Counted from the stretch's first letter, positions 10,198 through 20,628 are shown. The stretch is 42,711 nucleotides of DNA from Streptomyces mutomycini (GCF_001700505.1 NZ_MAPV01000053.1:1-42711); one strand, 5' to 3'. Translations and numbers: made by a program. The notes: generated from the sequence alone by a model not told the origin.

Positions 10198-11988
10198 CTA
10201 CGGAGCATCTTCCCGGCCGGGTTCCGAGTGCCCGAGGGCATCCGGGACCCGGCCGGTCCGCGTGTCGGGCTCTTCCGCCGGAGCCACGGGAGGAGCAGGC
10301 GCGGGGGCCGGATCCGGAGCCGGGGCGGAGGAGGACGCGGGCCCTGAAACCGGGGCGGGCGGCGGAACCGAGGCGGGACCTGGAGCCGGGGCAGCAGAGG
10401 CAGGCCCGGAGACCGGGGCGGCCGCCGGCGCCGTTTCGGGAGCGGGCGCCGGGGCGGGGGCCGTTGCGGATGCGGGCCCCTGGTCCGCATCGGCCCGGAA
10501 GTCCGCCATCAGCCCGCCCGAATTCCTTTTGAGCACGGCCCAGCGCGCTTTCCTGGCCCCGTCCTCGTGCCACGAGTCGGCTGACAGGAAGTCGTACGGT
10601 TCCTCGCCCGGGCCCCCAGCCCTCTCTCCCTTCTCCTTCTCCTTCTTCTCCGGCTTCTGCCCCGGCTCCGGTTCCACCGGCTCCCCCTTCGCCGAGTCCC
10701 ACCGCCAGCCCCACCGGTTCTCCCTCAGCCGCCAGGCCCTGAGCAGCAGCGCCACCGGTACGCCGATCACGGCAGTCCACACGAGAGCGGCCGGGCCCAC
10801 CAGCCACCACACGGGACCGAACTCCGCCAGGGCCCCGGTCCCCAGCGCGCCACCCGACGCAGCCGCCAGAACCGCCGCCCCGGCACCGCACCCGAGGGCC
10901 GCCAGCGCTGCCACCAGCGCGGTCCGTCCCTGGCTCCACGCCTCCTCGCGCATCCCACGTGCCGGAGCCGCCCCATGTGCGACCAACCGTGCGACGGTCA
11001 GGCCCGCTACGACCGGCACCGCGACTGCCGCCCAGTTCACCGCCGTACCCGGGCCGTGGGACGGCACCGCGGCAAGCAGTGGGAAGTCCGGCAGCGCGGG
11101 CGGTCCGGTGAACGCGAGCGGGGCTGCCGTCGACGCCGTACCGAGGGCGAATCCCGGCCCGAGACCGTAGGCGGCACCCCACATCGCGGCGTTCGGCACG
11201 AGTGCCACCGCCAGCAGGAGGACGGAGATCCGTCCCGCCCAGTCGCCCGACAGCCCCAGGAAGGACTCCCTGGCCGCCCCCGCGTGCCACACCAGCGCCA
11301 CCGCGACCAGCAGCGCACCGGCCCCGAGCAGCATGAGCACACCGGCGGCTGCCGACCTCAGAACCGCGCCGGCCCCGGACCGGAACCGGGAGCGGGCGGC
11401 TGCTTCCTGCAGCCTCAGCGGCGCCCAGACCAGCAGCGGAGTCAGCGGACGCCCACGCGCCGCCCACGCCCCCGCAGCGGCCGCGCCCGTCACCACGGCG
11501 GTGACGGGGAAGGCGATGGAGGCCCGGTCGGCGGGCAGCGCTCCGTCCCGCGCGTACGCCGCCGCGGCGAGCACGACCAGCAGATATCCGGCGCTCACCG
11601 CGCAGAACGCCCCGATCGCCGAGTGTCCGCCCGGAGCCTTTCCGTCGGTCTCCGCAGAGTCCCGGGCGGCCCGGTGCACCAACCACACGGGCAGCGCGAC
11701 GAGCAGCAGCGGGACCGTCGCCACGGGCGTGGGGTGCCCTCCCACGGTGTCGGCCCTTACGAGTTCGGCGCCGTGGGCCAGCAGCCAGAGCCCTGTCGCC
11801 ACGTGAAAGGCACCTGCGGGCCCGCTGTCGGGGTACGGCGAACTGATCCACAGCAGCATGACCAGGACGGCCAGCGAGCCCAGTCCCAGCCCCGCCGCGA
11901 GCGTCCCACGCACGAAAGCGGAGGCCAGGAAGGCGGACCTGCTCCGCTCGGCAGGCAACATCGGGCTGCGCTCGGTCACTTGGGTCAC
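10198..11988 (-). CDS. DUF6350 polytopic membrane protein
   Basis: About 596 residues. From residue ~25 to ~430 there are a dozen or so hydrophobic helices (for example [45 protein letters not shown]). A charged cytosolic region follows ([16 protein letters not shown], then [27 protein letters not shown]) and a 75-residue Ala/Pro/Ser repeat tail (10262-10490). This is the DUF6350 family, widespread in Streptomyces; I know of no experimental function. Start GTG 11988 ([11 protein letters not shown]) was preferred to the upstream ATG at 12216, which adds an improbable Cys/Trp-rich leader. Divergent from the HTH/sigma-like gene. Confidence 0.8.
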   Translation of the reverse strand: MTQVTERSPMLPAERSRSAFLASAFVRGTLAAGLGLGSLAVLVMLLWISSPYPDSGPAGAFHVATGLWLLAHGAELVRADTVGGHPTPVATVPLLLVALPVWLVHRAARDSAETDGKAPGGHSAIGAFCAVSAGYLLVVLAAAAYARDGALPADRASIAFPVTAVVTGAAAAGAWAARGRPLTPLLVWAPLRLQEAAARSRFRSGAGAVLRSAAAGVLMLLGAGALLVAVALVWHAGAARESFLGLSGDWAGRISVLLLAVALVPNAAMWGAAYGLGPGFALGTASTAAPLAFTGPPALPDFPLLAAVPSHGPGTAVNWAAVAVPVVAGLTVARLVAHGAAPARGMREEAWSQGRTALVAALAALGCGAGAAVLAAASGGALGTGALAEFGPVWWLVGPAALVWTAVIGVPVALLLRAWRLRENRWGWRWDSAKGEPVEPEPGQKPEKKEKEKGERAGGPGEEPYDFLSADSWHEDGARKARWAVLKRNSGGLMADFRADADQGPASATAPAPAPAPETAPAAAPVSGPASAAPAPGPASVPPPAPVSGPASSSAPAPDPAPAPAPPVAPAEEPDTRTGRVPDALGHSEPGREDAP

Positions 11989-12110
11989 GCCGCCATGCTG
12001 CCAACGACACGCGCCTATTTCGCGTAACGGGCGTATGGCCGCTGTGTCGCCCAATATACGTTTATGTACTTTTTCACCCAGTGCAGTGCAACCGGGGACG
12101 GAGGCCGGGC

Positions 12111-13427
12111 ATGACGCGGAGCACCACCGGCCAGGCTCCCGCCACCCCTCTGCCCTCCCCCAAGGAGTGCCGCAGGCTGCGCGAGGCAAGGGCACTGAGT
12201 GAGCAACAGGTCGCAAGGGCGGTGGGCGTCACGCCCGCCACCGTCCACGCCTGGGAAACAGGGCGCACCAGCCCGCGGGGCCGTAGGCGCGCGGCCTACG
12301 CCAGGGTGATCGGCTGCGCCGAGCACCGCCCTGCGCCGCCCCACCCCGTCGAAGCCACCGGGAGCAGCACGATGTCCCCGACCGGGCCCGGCACCTGCCG
12401 GACCACGAGCACCCGGACCGGTCCGGCCCCGGAACCGGAGCCGCACGACCAGGAAACCCCCGCCCCGGGAGCACCCGCCCGGGACGCCCCGGCTCCTGAC
12501 GCGCTCGCTCCTGCCTCCCCCGGTCCGGACGGCACCGCACCGGAGACGACCGCGACGGACACACCGGCCCACGCCCTGCGGCCGGTTCTCGCGGCGGAAG
12601 ATGCCTACGACGCCCTGTACAGCCGCACCGCGCCCGGCCTCACCCGTCAGATGTTCCTGCTGACAGGCCGCCGGAAGCTGTCCGTGGAAGCCGTCGAGCA
12701 CGCCTTCCGCACCGCCTGGCAGCGCTGGCCCGATGTGGCCAGGGACCGCGATCCGGCGGGCTGGGTACGCGCGGTCTCGTACGAGTACGCGATGTCGCCC
12801 TGGCACCGGCTGCGCCGCACACACCGCAGGGCCGACCCGCCGCCCGAGGACCCGGCGCGGCGTGCGCTGCTCGACGCGCTGCTCGGCCTGCCGCCCTCGT
12901 ACCGTCGCACGCTGCTGCTCCACGACGGCGTCGGCCTGGGGCTGCCGGAGACGGCCGCGGAGACGGAGGCGAGCACTCCTGCAGCGGCGAGCAGACTGGT
13001 GAACGCCCGCGCCGCCGTCGCCGAGCGGCTGCCCGGACCGTCTGAGCCACCGGCACCCCCGGCGCCGGCCGACGGGTCCGCACCGCTTCACGCGCTGCTC
13101 GGCGCACTCGCCCTCGCACTCGCACTCGCGGAGGAGGTACCGGCTCCGCCACCCGCCCCAGCCGTACGCGCGGGCAGCGAGCGCATCGCGCGACTCTGGA
13201 CCCGGGCCGCACTCTGCTTCGGGGCCCTGCTCATCGGCTCGACCGCCTTCACCCTGCACACGGCCCCCACCCAGTACGAGCAGCCGCTGGCACCCGCCGA
13301 GCGTGTCGGCGGCGTCCCTCCACTGAGCGGTCCGCAGAAGCTGACGCCCCAGGACCTGGAACTTCAGAAGTCGTTGCGGGGCGAGCTCGCGCACGGCCCG
13401 GAGCGGCTGATCCCGCGCATTCCCTGA
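12111..13427 (+). CDS. XRE-HTH / ECF-sigma-like fusion with a C-terminal membrane helix
   Basis: 438 residues with an unusual layout. Residues 17-68 form an XRE-type helix-turn-helix ([34 protein letters not shown]). Residues ~70-160 are a disordered Pro/Ala/Glu linker. Residues ~164-310 resemble an ECF sigma factor: [21 protein letters not shown], then [14 protein letters not shown], then a region-4-like part [37 protein letters not shown]. One membrane helix at ~366-383 ([16 protein letters not shown]) precedes a short outer tail. Start ATG 12111 is fixed by GGAGG at 7-nt spacing. The sigma assignment rests on pattern only. The region-2 aromatic and basic residues used for promoter melting look degenerate, so it may be a membrane-held regulator rather than an active sigma factor. 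Confidence 0.75.
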   Translation: MTRSTTGQAPATPLPSPKECRRLREARALSEQQVARAVGVTPATVHAWETGRTSPRGRRRAAYARVIGCAEHRPAPPHPVEATGSSTMSPTGPGTCRTTSTRTGPAPEPEPHDQETPAPGAPARDAPAPDALAPASPGPDGTAPETTATDTPAHALRPVLAAEDAYDALYSRTAPGLTRQMFLLTGRRKLSVEAVEHAFRTAWQRWPDVARDRDPAGWVRAVSYEYAMSPWHRLRRTHRRADPPPEDPARRALLDALLGLPPSYRRTLLLHDGVGLGLPETAAETEASTPAAASRLVNARAAVAERLPGPSEPPAPPAPADGSAPLHALLGALALALALAEEVPAPPPAPAVRAGSERIARLWTRAALCFGALLIGSTAFTLHTAPTQYEQPLAPAERVGGVPPLSGPQKLTPQDLELQKSLRGELAHGPERLIPRIP

Positions 13428-13445
13428 CCGGGCTCCCCCGCCGGA

Positions 13446-13495
13446 AACGGCGCGGGCCCGCACCCCTTCGATGAGGGGTGCGGGCCCGCGCCGTT
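13446..13495. terminator. Bidirectional terminator between the HTH/sigma-like gene and sucD
   Basis: Very strong hairpin with a perfect stem of over 20 bp (AACGGCGCGGGCCCGCACCC paired with its complement) and a small loop around TTCGATGA, placed between converging genes. Confidence 0.85.
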
Positions 13496-13543
13496 GCTAC
13501 GGGTGACGCGGTGCCGCGGCGGACGGGCCGCCACGGCGCGCGG

Positions 13544-14428
13544 TCAGCCTTCGAGGATCTCGCGCGCCAGCTTGGCGGTCTCGGTCGGCGTCTTGCCGAC
13601 CTTCACGCCGGCGGCCTCGAGGGCCTCCTTCTTCGCCGCGGCGGTGCCGGAGGAGCCGGAGACGATGGCGCCGGCGTGGCCCATGGTCTTGCCCTCCGGG
13701 GCAGTGAAGCCCGCGACGTAGCCGACGACCGGCTTCGTGACGTTCTTCGCGATGAAGTCGGCGGCACGCTCCTCGGCGTCGCCGCCGATCTCGCCGATCA
13801 TCACGATGAGGTCCGTCTCGGGGTCCGCCTCGAACGCCGCCAGGGCGTCGATGTGGGTCGTACCGATGACCGGGTCGCCACCGATGCCGACGGCGGACGA
13901 GAAGCCGATGTCACGGAGCTCGTACATCATCTGATAGGTCAGCGTGCCGGACTTGGACACGAGACCGATGCGGCCGGGCTTGGTGATGTCGCCCGGGATG
14001 ATGCCGGCGTTGGACTGGCCGGGGGTGATCAGCCCCGGGCAGTTCGGGCCGATGATCCGGGTCTTGTTGCCCTTCGAACCGGCGTACGCCCAGAAGGCGG
14101 CCGAGTCGTGGACGGCGATGCCCTCGGTGATCACGACGGCCAGCGGGATCTCGGCGTCGATCGCCTCGACGACGGCGGCCTTCGCGAAGGCCGGCGGCAC
14201 GAAGAGGACGGAGACGTCCGCGCCGGTCTTCTCCATCGCCTCGGCGACGGAGCCGAACACCGGTACCTCGGTGCCGTCGAAGTCGACGGTCGTGCCCGCC
14301 TTGCGCGGGTTCACGCCACCGACGATGTTGGTGCCGTCGGCCAGCATGAGCTTGGTGTGCTTCATGCCCGTGGCGCCGGTCATCCCCTGGACGATGACCT
14401 TGCTGTCCTTGGTGAGGAAGATAGCCAT
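13544..14428 (-). CDS. sucD: Succinyl-CoA synthetase alpha subunit
   Basis: The alpha subunit of the TCA enzyme that converts succinyl-CoA to succinate with formation of ATP or GTP. 294 residues. It has the CoA-binding N-terminus [27 protein letters not shown], and the phosphorylated active-site histidine in [21 protein letters not shown] near residue 245. It lies 21 bp after sucC, so the pair is one operon, and it ends at a strong terminator. Confidence 0.97.
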   Translation of the reverse strand: MAIFLTKDSKVIVQGMTGATGMKHTKLMLADGTNIVGGVNPRKAGTTVDFDGTEVPVFGSVAEAMEKTGADVSVLFVPPAFAKAAVVEAIDAEIPLAVVITEGIAVHDSAAFWAYAGSKGNKTRIIGPNCPGLITPGQSNAGIIPGDITKPGRIGLVSKSGTLTYQMMYELRDIGFSSAVGIGGDPVIGTTHIDALAAFEADPETDLIVMIGEIGGDAEERAADFIAKNVTKPVVGYVAGFTAPEGKTMGHAGAIVSGSSGTAAAKKEALEAAGVKVGKTPTETAKLAREILEG

Positions 14429-14449
14429 GGTGTTGGAGTCCCTCGTCCC

Positions 14450-15631
14450 TTACTTCGCAGCCGCGGCGAGCTCGGCGGCCTTGTCGGCCGCGCCGTCCAT
14501 GGTGTCCACGCGCTGCACGAGCGGGTGGTTGGCGTCGGAGAGGATCTTGCGACCCAGCTCCGCGTTGTTGCCGTCGAGGCGCACGACCAGCGGCTTGGTG
14601 ACGTCCTCGCCCTTGGACTTGAGCAGCTCCAGGGCCTGGACGATGCCGTTGGCGACCTCGTCGCAGGCGGTGATGCCGCCGAAGACGTTGACGAAGACGG
14701 ACTTGACGTCCGGGTCGCCGAGGATGATCTCGAGGCCGTTCGCCATGACCTCTGCGGAGGCGCCGCCACCGATGTCGAGGAAGTTGGCGGGCTTCACGTT
14801 GCCGTGGTCCTCACCGGCGTACGCGACGACGTCCAGCGTCGACATGACCAGACCGGCACCGTTACCGATGATGCCGACCTCGCCCTCGAGCTTGACGTAG
14901 TTGAGGTTCTTGGCCTTGGCGGCGGCCTCGAGGGGGTTGGCCGCGGCCTTGTCCTCGAGCGCCTCGTGGCCGGGCTGACGGAAGTCGGCGTTCTCGTCGA
15001 GAGACACCTTGCCGTCCAGCGCCAGGATGCGGCCGTCCTTGGTCTTCACCAGCGGGTTCACCTCGACGAGGAGCGCGTCCTCGGCGACGAAGGTGTCCCA
15101 CAGGGTCACCATGGCCTCGGCAACGCCCTCGGCCACGTCGGCCGGGAACTTCGCCTGGGCCACGATCTCGCGGGCCTTCTTGATGTCGACGCCGTCGACG
15201 GCGTTGACCGGGACCTTCGCGAGGGCCTCGGGAGTCTTCTCCGCGACCTCCTCGATGTCCATGCCGCCCTGCACCGACGCCATGGCGAGGAAGGTGCGGT
15301 TGGTGCGGTCGAGGAGGTACGAGACGTAGTACTCCGCCTCGATCTCCGGGGACAGCTCGGCGATCATCACCTTGTGGACCGTGTGGCCCTTGATGTCCAT
15401 GCCGAGGATGTCGGTCGCGCGAGCGACCGCCTCATCCGGGTCTGCCGCCAGCTTCACGCCGCCGGCCTTGCCTCGGCCGCCGACCTTCACCTGCGCCTTG
15501 ACGACGGACTTGCCGCCCAGCCGCTCGGTCGCCTCGCGGGCTGCCTCAGGCGTGTCGATGACTTCACCGGCCAGCACCGGTACACCGTGCTTGGCGAAGA
15601 GGTCCCTCGCCTGGTACTCGAACAGGTCCAC
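14450..15631 (-). CDS. sucC: Succinyl-CoA synthetase beta subunit
   Basis: The ATP-grasp beta subunit that partners SucD and carries the nucleotide site. 393 residues, the normal length. The N-terminus [24 protein letters not shown] and the ATP-grasp signatures [24 protein letters not shown] and FLDIGGGA are clear; the C-terminus [14 protein letters not shown] is typical. First gene of sucCD. A perfect 16-bp palindrome lies 65 bp upstream of the start (separate entry). Confidence 0.97.
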   Translation of the reverse strand: MDLFEYQARDLFAKHGVPVLAGEVIDTPEAAREATERLGGKSVVKAQVKVGGRGKAGGVKLAADPDEAVARATDILGMDIKGHTVHKVMIAELSPEIEAEYYVSYLLDRTNRTFLAMASVQGGMDIEEVAEKTPEALAKVPVNAVDGVDIKKAREIVAQAKFPADVAEGVAEAMVTLWDTFVAEDALLVEVNPLVKTKDGRILALDGKVSLDENADFRQPGHEALEDKAAANPLEAAAKAKNLNYVKLEGEVGIIGNGAGLVMSTLDVVAYAGEDHGNVKPANFLDIGGGASAEVMANGLEIILGDPDVKSVFVNVFGGITACDEVANGIVQALELLKSKGEDVTKPLVVRLDGNNAELGRKILSDANHPLVQRVDTMDGAADKAAELAAAAK

Positions 15632-15695
15632 GCGCGTCCGTCCCTTTTAGTGGTCTCGCGGTTGGTTTTCTGCGTGGGCGTGCCGCGAGGGCAAC

Positions 15696-15711
15696 GTGAC
15701 TGCGCAGTCAC
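15696..15711. promoter_or_regulatory. Perfect palindrome upstream of sucCD
   Basis: GTGACTGCGCAGTCAC is a perfect 16-bp palindrome located 65-80 bp before the sucC start codon, in the non-coding sequence between sucC and the convergently placed end of the VWA gene. Candidate operator for an unidentified dimeric regulator. A possible -10 hexamer, TAGGGT, lies further upstream on the minus strand (15787-15782), without a clear -35. Confidence 0.45.
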
Positions 15712-15919
15712 TAGGGAGGCGCACACGGTTACCGGGTACGCGGCATGTCCATCCGGCAGGTTATCCCCAGCGCCACGCCGGACCCTAAATTGCAGATCAC
15801 ACCTGAGCGGTGATACCGGTCACAGATCGCGCTGGTAGCCGGGGTACGAAGGACAAAACGGCACCCCGAGGAGCCTGCCGGAGGCCGGCTTCCAAGCGTC
15901 CGGACCTGCGCCCTCCGGT

Positions 15920-17146
15920 TCAACGGCCGGTGTCGGGTATCGGCAGGGGCCGCTTCTCGATCGCCGCCGCCATGATCTCGGGGAAGAGGTCCGGGGTGCA
16001 GGCGAAGACCGGGGCGCCGAGCGCTCCCAGCGCGGCGGCGTGCTCCCTGTCGTAGGACGGGGTGCCCTCGTCGGAGAGGGCGAGCAGGGCCACGAACTGC
16101 ACCCCGGACGCCTTCATCGCGGCGGCCCGCTCCACCATCTCGTCGCGGATCCCTCCCTCGTGGAGATCGCTGACGAGGACCACGAGGGTGTCCGCCGGAC
16201 GGGTGATCCTCGACTGGCAGTAGGCGAGTGCACGGTTGATGTCCGTACCGCCGCCGAGCTGCGTGCCGAAGAGGACGTCGACCGGGTCGTCGAGCTGGTC
16301 GGTGAGGTCGACGACGGCCGTGTCGAAGACGACGAGGCGGGTCGCCAGGGCCCGCATCGAGGCGAGCACCGCGCCGAAGACGGCGGCGTGGACGACGGAG
16401 GCGGCCATGGAGCCCGACTGGTCGACGCAGAGGATGACGTCCTTCTTCACGGACCGGTCCGTGCGCCCGTACCCGATGAGACGCTCGGGCACCACGGTGC
16501 CGGCCCCATCGCCTCCCGGAAGGGACACGTAGTTCCTGAGGTTGGCCCGGATCGTGCGGTCCCAGTCGACGTCGCGGTGACGTGGCCGACGGCTCCTGGC
16601 CGAGCGGTCCAGGGCACCGGTGAGCGTCGCCCTCGTGCGGGTGGCCAGCCGGCGCTCCAGGTCCTCGACGACCTTGCGTACGACGGCGCGCGCCGTCTCC
16701 TTGGTCGTCTCCGGCATGGCCTTGCCGAGCGAGAGCAGGGTGCCGACCAGATGGACGTCGGGTTCGACCGCCTCCAGCATCTCCGGCTCCAGCAGCAGGG
16801 CGGCGAGCCCGAGCCGGTCCATCGCGTCGCGCTGCATGACCTGGACGACGGAGGACGGAAAGTACGTACGGATGTCGCCGAGCCAGCGGGCCATGCCCGG
16901 GGCGGATGCCCCGAGCCCCGCGGAACGATCTGCTCCGCCCCGGCCGCCCGGTTTCCTGCCGCCGCCGTACAACGCGGTCAGCGCTCCGTCCATCGCGGCG
17001 TCGCGTGCGGTGAGCTCGTGTCCCGTGCTGTCGGCGCCGTCCGCGCCGAGCACCAGGCGCCAGCGCCGCAGCCGCTCGTCCTCGGCGGCCGGAGCTGTGT
17101 CCATGTCCCGCACCCTCTCCTCGATGTCCGCCCGGTCCGTGGTCAT
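15920..17146 (-). CDS. VWA domain protein of the MoxR-DUF5682-VWA operon (YehP-like)
   Basis: 408 residues. The C-terminal von Willebrand A domain has a complete MIDAS: DQSGS near residue 242 (CVDQSGSMAASV), the threonine in GGGTDINRAL, and the aspartate in LVVLVSDLHEGG. VWA proteins of this sort partner MoxR AAA+ ATPases, apparently as metal-dependent adaptors for chaperone-like remodelling. The N-terminal 230 residues are mostly helical and include a basic stretch (RSARSRRPRHRDVDWDRTIR) just before the VWA fold. Its ATGA overlaps the DUF5682 stop by 4 nt, so it is third and last in the operon. The order matches yehL-yehM-yehP of E. coli as I recall it. Cellular target unknown. Confidence 0.9.
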   Translation of the reverse strand: MTTDRADIEERVRDMDTAPAAEDERLRRWRLVLGADGADSTGHELTARDAAMDGALTALYGGGRKPGGRGGADRSAGLGASAPGMARWLGDIRTYFPSSVVQVMQRDAMDRLGLAALLLEPEMLEAVEPDVHLVGTLLSLGKAMPETTKETARAVVRKVVEDLERRLATRTRATLTGALDRSARSRRPRHRDVDWDRTIRANLRNYVSLPGGDGAGTVVPERLIGYGRTDRSVKKDVILCVDQSGSMAASVVHAAVFGAVLASMRALATRLVVFDTAVVDLTDQLDDPVDVLFGTQLGGGTDINRALAYCQSRITRPADTLVVLVSDLHEGGIRDEMVERAAAMKASGVQFVALLALSDEGTPSYDREHAAALGALGAPVFACTPDLFPEIMAAAIEKRPLPIPDTGR

Positions 17147-19458
17147 CCGGCCGCCGCCCGCTCCGCCGGCGCTTCGGGGCCGAGCAGCAGCCGGAGCACC
17201 GGGACCACCGCGTCCGCCCGCTCCTCGTCGAACCCCTCGCCGAAACCCGGCGTGCCGGGCCCGCCCTCGTCGCGTGCCCTGCCTGGATCAGGTCCCCGGC
17301 GGACGAGCTCCCCCAGCGTGCGCCGTACACCCGGGTCATAGGTCGAGAAGGTGCGGCGCAGCAGGGGCAGCACGGCGGCGAACGTGTCGGCCGGAATGCC
17401 CGTCAGCCAGGTGTCGACGATCCCGAGGAGCCGGTCGTCGTGGACGAGAAGCAGGCCCCCGCCCGCCGCTCCGCCGACGAAGCCCTCGATCCAGGCCGCC
17501 GCGCCGGCCGGTGCGGCGCCGGGCGAGAGCGCCAGTCCCATCAGACGCGCGGCCTCGCTCCCGGCCAGCCGCCCGTCGTCCAGGAGCAGTCGCGTGGCAC
17601 GCCCCCGGACCACACCGGCGACCGCGTCCCTCCCGGACAGCTTGTGGAGGACTCCGGCCCACCGCTCGGACAGCCCGTCCGCCCGTACGGCGACGGCGAG
17701 CAGCCCGATCGCCCGGTGCACCGCGTCCACTCGGCGTCGGGCCTCCGCCGCGGCCTCCGCGTCGAGACCGGTGCAGGCGGGCGGCAGTCCCACACAGACG
17801 CGCTCGGCGAGGCCGACGGCCACCTCGCCCAGGGCAGCGGTGTCGGTGGACCGGACGTCCCCGTACCGCAGGGAGCGGGCCAGGGAGGGCAGCGCGTCCG
17901 CGAGGTGACCGACGTCCGCATCGAGGGCGGCCCGGTCGGCGAGGGCCCTCATCACGACGGGCAGGGCCCCGGACAGGCCGGCCAGGAGGCACTGCTCGGC
18001 GAGCGCGGTGACTCCGGCGAGCGACGACGCCGACAGGGCGTCCGATTCGGCCCTGGCGGTCGCGGCGCCGAGCACGGTGGTGCCCCACACACCGGCCTCG
18101 GCGATCCTGACGAACAGCTCGGGCTCCCAGCGCAGCCGCCAGCTCTCCCGGAAGGTCCCCGTGCTGCCCCGGCCCGCGACGGGTTCGCCCCAGTCCACCC
18201 CGAGGAGCCGCAGCCGGTGCAGCAGTCCGCTGCGGGCGGCGTCGGTGTCCTTGCGCAGATCGAGCTCCAGGTCGCGCGTCTCCGCCTCCGGCCTGAGCCT
18301 CAGCGTGCGCTGCTGCCTGTCCAGGTCGCGCTGGAGGGGGACGGCGGGGGCCGTTTCCGGCACCTCGCCCAGGATCTCGCCGACGACGAGCCGGTCACGC
18401 ACCAGGGCGAGCGGCACATCGGATCCCTCGCACATGACGGCCCTGACCGCGTCGGTGGCCTCGGCCAGGCCGACGGCCGGGCGGCCGCGCAGGGCGGCCA
18501 GCGTCCCGGCGAGCCGGACGGCCTCGATGACATGCGCCGAGGACACGGTCCTGTCCGTGTCACGCAGGAGTCCCGCCACCTTCGTCATCCAGCGCTCGAC
18601 GGGCCGGTCGGGGGCGGCGAAGAGGTGGCCGTACCAGCCGGGCGACTCGATCCCCGCGCCGTATCCGCTGTGCCGGGCGAGCCTGCGATGGGTCCACGGC
18701 ACCCAGGTCAGCTCAGCCTTGACCTTGGGCATTCCCCTGAGGAGCGCCCGGTCGGCGGCGACCGTCGTCCTCGCCTCGAGTGCGGGCACGTGCCACGCAC
18801 CGCAGACCACCGCGATGTCGTCGCCGAACTCCTTGCGGGCGGCGCGCAGCTGGAGGCGCATGCACGCCTCCCGGACGGCGTCCTGCGGATGCCCTCCGTC
18901 GCCGTGTGCCTCACGCAGCGCCGTCATCGCCTCGGCGAGCGCGGCGAACGGGGCGCAGGGGTCGGCCGGCCGGCCGCCCGCCGCGCGGTGCTCGACGACG
19001 TCCTCCCACCAGCGCTCCGGGTCGTCGTAGCCCGCGGTCCCGGCGAGGATTCCGATCGGATCGATACCCCGGCCTTCCTCCGGTCCTCCGTCCCGCTGTT
19101 CCGCCAGCGCCAGGGAGTGCGCGGCGGGCAGGTCCACGAAGCGCACGGGGATCCCGTGCGCCGCTGCCCAGCGGATCGCCACCCACTCGGGCGAGAAGTC
19201 GGCCAGCGGCCAGAACGCGGCGCGCCCCGGATCGTCCACGGCGTGGGCGAGGAGCGCGACCGGCGGACGCATGCGACGGTGCGCGGCGAGGGGCAGCAGT
19301 GCGTCGCCCTCGGGCGGCCCTTCGACGAGCACGGCTCTCGGCCGTGCTGCCTCCAGGGCTGCCAGGACCGCACGTGCGGAGCCGGGCCCGTGGTGGCGCA
19401 CCCCCAGCAGCAGCGGTCCCCTGCCGGCGGCGGCCGTCCCCCCGGCGCGGGGTGTCAT
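17143..19458 (-). CDS. DUF5682 family protein (YehM-like)
   Basis: 771 residues; a large soluble protein with no membrane segment. The N-terminus LLLGVRHHGPGSARAVLAALEAARPRAVLVEGPPEGDALLPL defines DUF5682. The HHGPGS and EGPPEGD motifs recall the acidic/histidine motifs of TraB/TIKI- or EreA-like hydrolase folds, but that relation is only my impression. The remainder is Ala/Leu/Arg-rich helical sequence, possibly repeat-like. It overlaps the MoxR gene by 4 nt (ATGA, 19455-19458) and the VWA gene by 4 nt, so all three are translationally coupled. It probably forms a complex with the ATPase and VWA protein; the biochemical role is unknown. Confidence 0.88.
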   Translation of the reverse strand: MTPRAGGTAAAGRGPLLLGVRHHGPGSARAVLAALEAARPRAVLVEGPPEGDALLPLAAHRRMRPPVALLAHAVDDPGRAAFWPLADFSPEWVAIRWAAAHGIPVRFVDLPAAHSLALAEQRDGGPEEGRGIDPIGILAGTAGYDDPERWWEDVVEHRAAGGRPADPCAPFAALAEAMTALREAHGDGGHPQDAVREACMRLQLRAARKEFGDDIAVVCGAWHVPALEARTTVAADRALLRGMPKVKAELTWVPWTHRRLARHSGYGAGIESPGWYGHLFAAPDRPVERWMTKVAGLLRDTDRTVSSAHVIEAVRLAGTLAALRGRPAVGLAEATDAVRAVMCEGSDVPLALVRDRLVVGEILGEVPETAPAVPLQRDLDRQQRTLRLRPEAETRDLELDLRKDTDAARSGLLHRLRLLGVDWGEPVAGRGSTGTFRESWRLRWEPELFVRIAEAGVWGTTVLGAATARAESDALSASSLAGVTALAEQCLLAGLSGALPVVMRALADRAALDADVGHLADALPSLARSLRYGDVRSTDTAALGEVAVGLAERVCVGLPPACTGLDAEAAAEARRRVDAVHRAIGLLAVAVRADGLSERWAGVLHKLSGRDAVAGVVRGRATRLLLDDGRLAGSEAARLMGLALSPGAAPAGAAAWIEGFVGGAAGGGLLLVHDDRLLGIVDTWLTGIPADTFAAVLPLLRRTFSTYDPGVRRTLGELVRRGPDPGRARDEGGPGTPGFGEGFDEERADAVVPVLRLLLGPEAPAERAAAG

Positions 19459-20567
19459 TCGGCGGCCTCACGGCAGGCGCGGTAGAAGTCCTTCCAGCCG
19501 TCCCGCTCCCGGACGACGGTCTCCACGTACTCCTGCCAGACCACGTGGTCGGCCGCAGGGTCGCGGACCACGGCACCGAGGATGCCGGCGGCCACGTCGC
19601 CGGGGCGCAGGACGCCGTCACCGAAGTGGGCGGCGAGCGCGAGACCTCCGGTGACCACGGAGATGGCCTCGGCCGTGGACAGTGTCCCGGACGGCGACTT
19701 GAGCTTGGTGCGGCCGTCCGTGGTGATGCCGTCGCGCAGTTCGCGGAAGACCGTGACGACGCGTCGGATCTCGGCCAGGCCGTCGGGCGCCGGGGGCAGG
19801 TCGAGCGAGTACCCGATCTGGGCCACGCGCCGGGACACGATGTCCACCTCCGCTTCGGGGGTCGCGGGCAGCGGCAGCACGACGGTGTTGAACCGGCGGC
19901 GCAGGGCGCTCGAGAGCTCGTTGACCCCGCGGTCGCGGTCGTTCGCCGTGGCGACGAGGTTGAACCCCCTGACCGCCTGGACCTCTTGACCCAGCTCGGG
20001 GACCGGGAGCGTCTTCTCCGACAGGATCGTGATGAGCGCGTCCTGCACATCGGCCGGGATACGTGTGAGCTCCTCGACGCGGACGGTCATGCCCTCCGCC
20101 ATGGCCCGCATGACGGGGCTCGGCACCAGCGCCTCACGGCTGGGCCCGTGGGCCAGCAGCTGCGCGTAGTTCCACCCGTAGCGGACGGCTTCCTCGGGGG
20201 TGCCGGCGGTGCCCTGGACGAGCAGGGTCGAGTCCCCGCTGACGGCCGCGGCGAGGTGCTCGGACACCCAGGTCTTGGCGGTCCCCGGAACACCGAGGAG
20301 CAGCAGGGCCCGGTCGGTGGCGAGCGTGGTCACGGCGACTTCGACGAGGCGGCGCGGACCCACGTACTTCGGAGAGATCAGTGTGCCGTCCGGGAGTGTC
20401 CCGCCGAGCAGATAGGTGGATACGGCCCATGGCGAAAGCTTCCAACGGGCGGGTCTGGGACGGTCGTCGGCGGCGGCTAGCGCCTTGAGCTCGTCGGCGA
20501 AGGCGTGCTCGGCGTGCGACCTCAGGACTTCGCCGCCGGGTGCGTCGGTCTGTACGGACACGGTCAT
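19455..20567 (-). CDS. MoxR-type AAA+ ATPase (YehL-like)
   Basis: 370 residues. Walker A reads GVPGTAKTW, followed by WVSEHLAAAVSGDSTLLVQGTAG. The segment at the Walker B position is VRVEELTRIPADVQDALITILSE, with one acidic pair. Sensor-1 and arginine-finger parts read LVATANDRDRGVNELSSALRRRFN. This is the MoxR branch of AAA+ proteins, which work with VWA partners to remodel or mature target proteins. The start is ATG 20567, set by GGAGGGGGATCC; the open frame upstream to 20735 lacks a ribosome site and runs through the promoter region. It is first of a three-gene operon and is divergent from the SWIM gene across 252 bp. Confidence 0.92.
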   Translation of the reverse strand: MTVSVQTDAPGGEVLRSHAEHAFADELKALAAADDRPRPARWKLSPWAVSTYLLGGTLPDGTLISPKYVGPRRLVEVAVTTLATDRALLLLGVPGTAKTWVSEHLAAAVSGDSTLLVQGTAGTPEEAVRYGWNYAQLLAHGPSREALVPSPVMRAMAEGMTVRVEELTRIPADVQDALITILSEKTLPVPELGQEVQAVRGFNLVATANDRDRGVNELSSALRRRFNTVVLPLPATPEAEVDIVSRRVAQIGYSLDLPPAPDGLAEIRRVVTVFRELRDGITTDGRTKLKSPSGTLSTAEAISVVTGGLALAAHFGDGVLRPGDVAAGILGAVVRDPAADHVVWQEYVETVVRERDGWKDFYRACREAAE

Positions 20568-20605
20568 GGATCCCCCTCCGGATCGGTCGATCCGATGCGG
20601 TTTCC

Positions 20606-20628
20606 ACCGTGCACCACGCCACTGACAA
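20606..20628 (-). promoter_or_regulatory. Candidate PafBC-type promoter for the MoxR operon
   Basis: On the minus strand TTGTCAGTG (20628-20620), 8 bp, then CACGGT (20611-20606). The mycobacterial RecA-independent damage promoter consensus is TTGTCRGTG-N8-TANNNT, so the -10 has one mismatch (C for T). The implied 5' leader is about 30 nt and contains the GGAGGGGG ribosome site. Confidence 0.5.

Noticed and set aside
10262..10490. Repeat array resembling a CRISPR or structured RNA
   Set aside because: It is the coding sequence of the Ala/Pro/Ser tail of the DUF6350 protein; units are irregular and have no spacers.
9317..12010. Very long open frame (897 codons) antisense/shifted to the DUF6350 gene
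   Set aside because: Gly/Arg/Ala-only composition, no ribosome site and no recognisable domain; a by-product of GC-rich third positions in the real gene at 10198-11988.
13478..15838. 786-codon open frame opposite sucC-sucD
   Set aside because: Antisense to two certain TCA genes and runs through their terminator hairpin.
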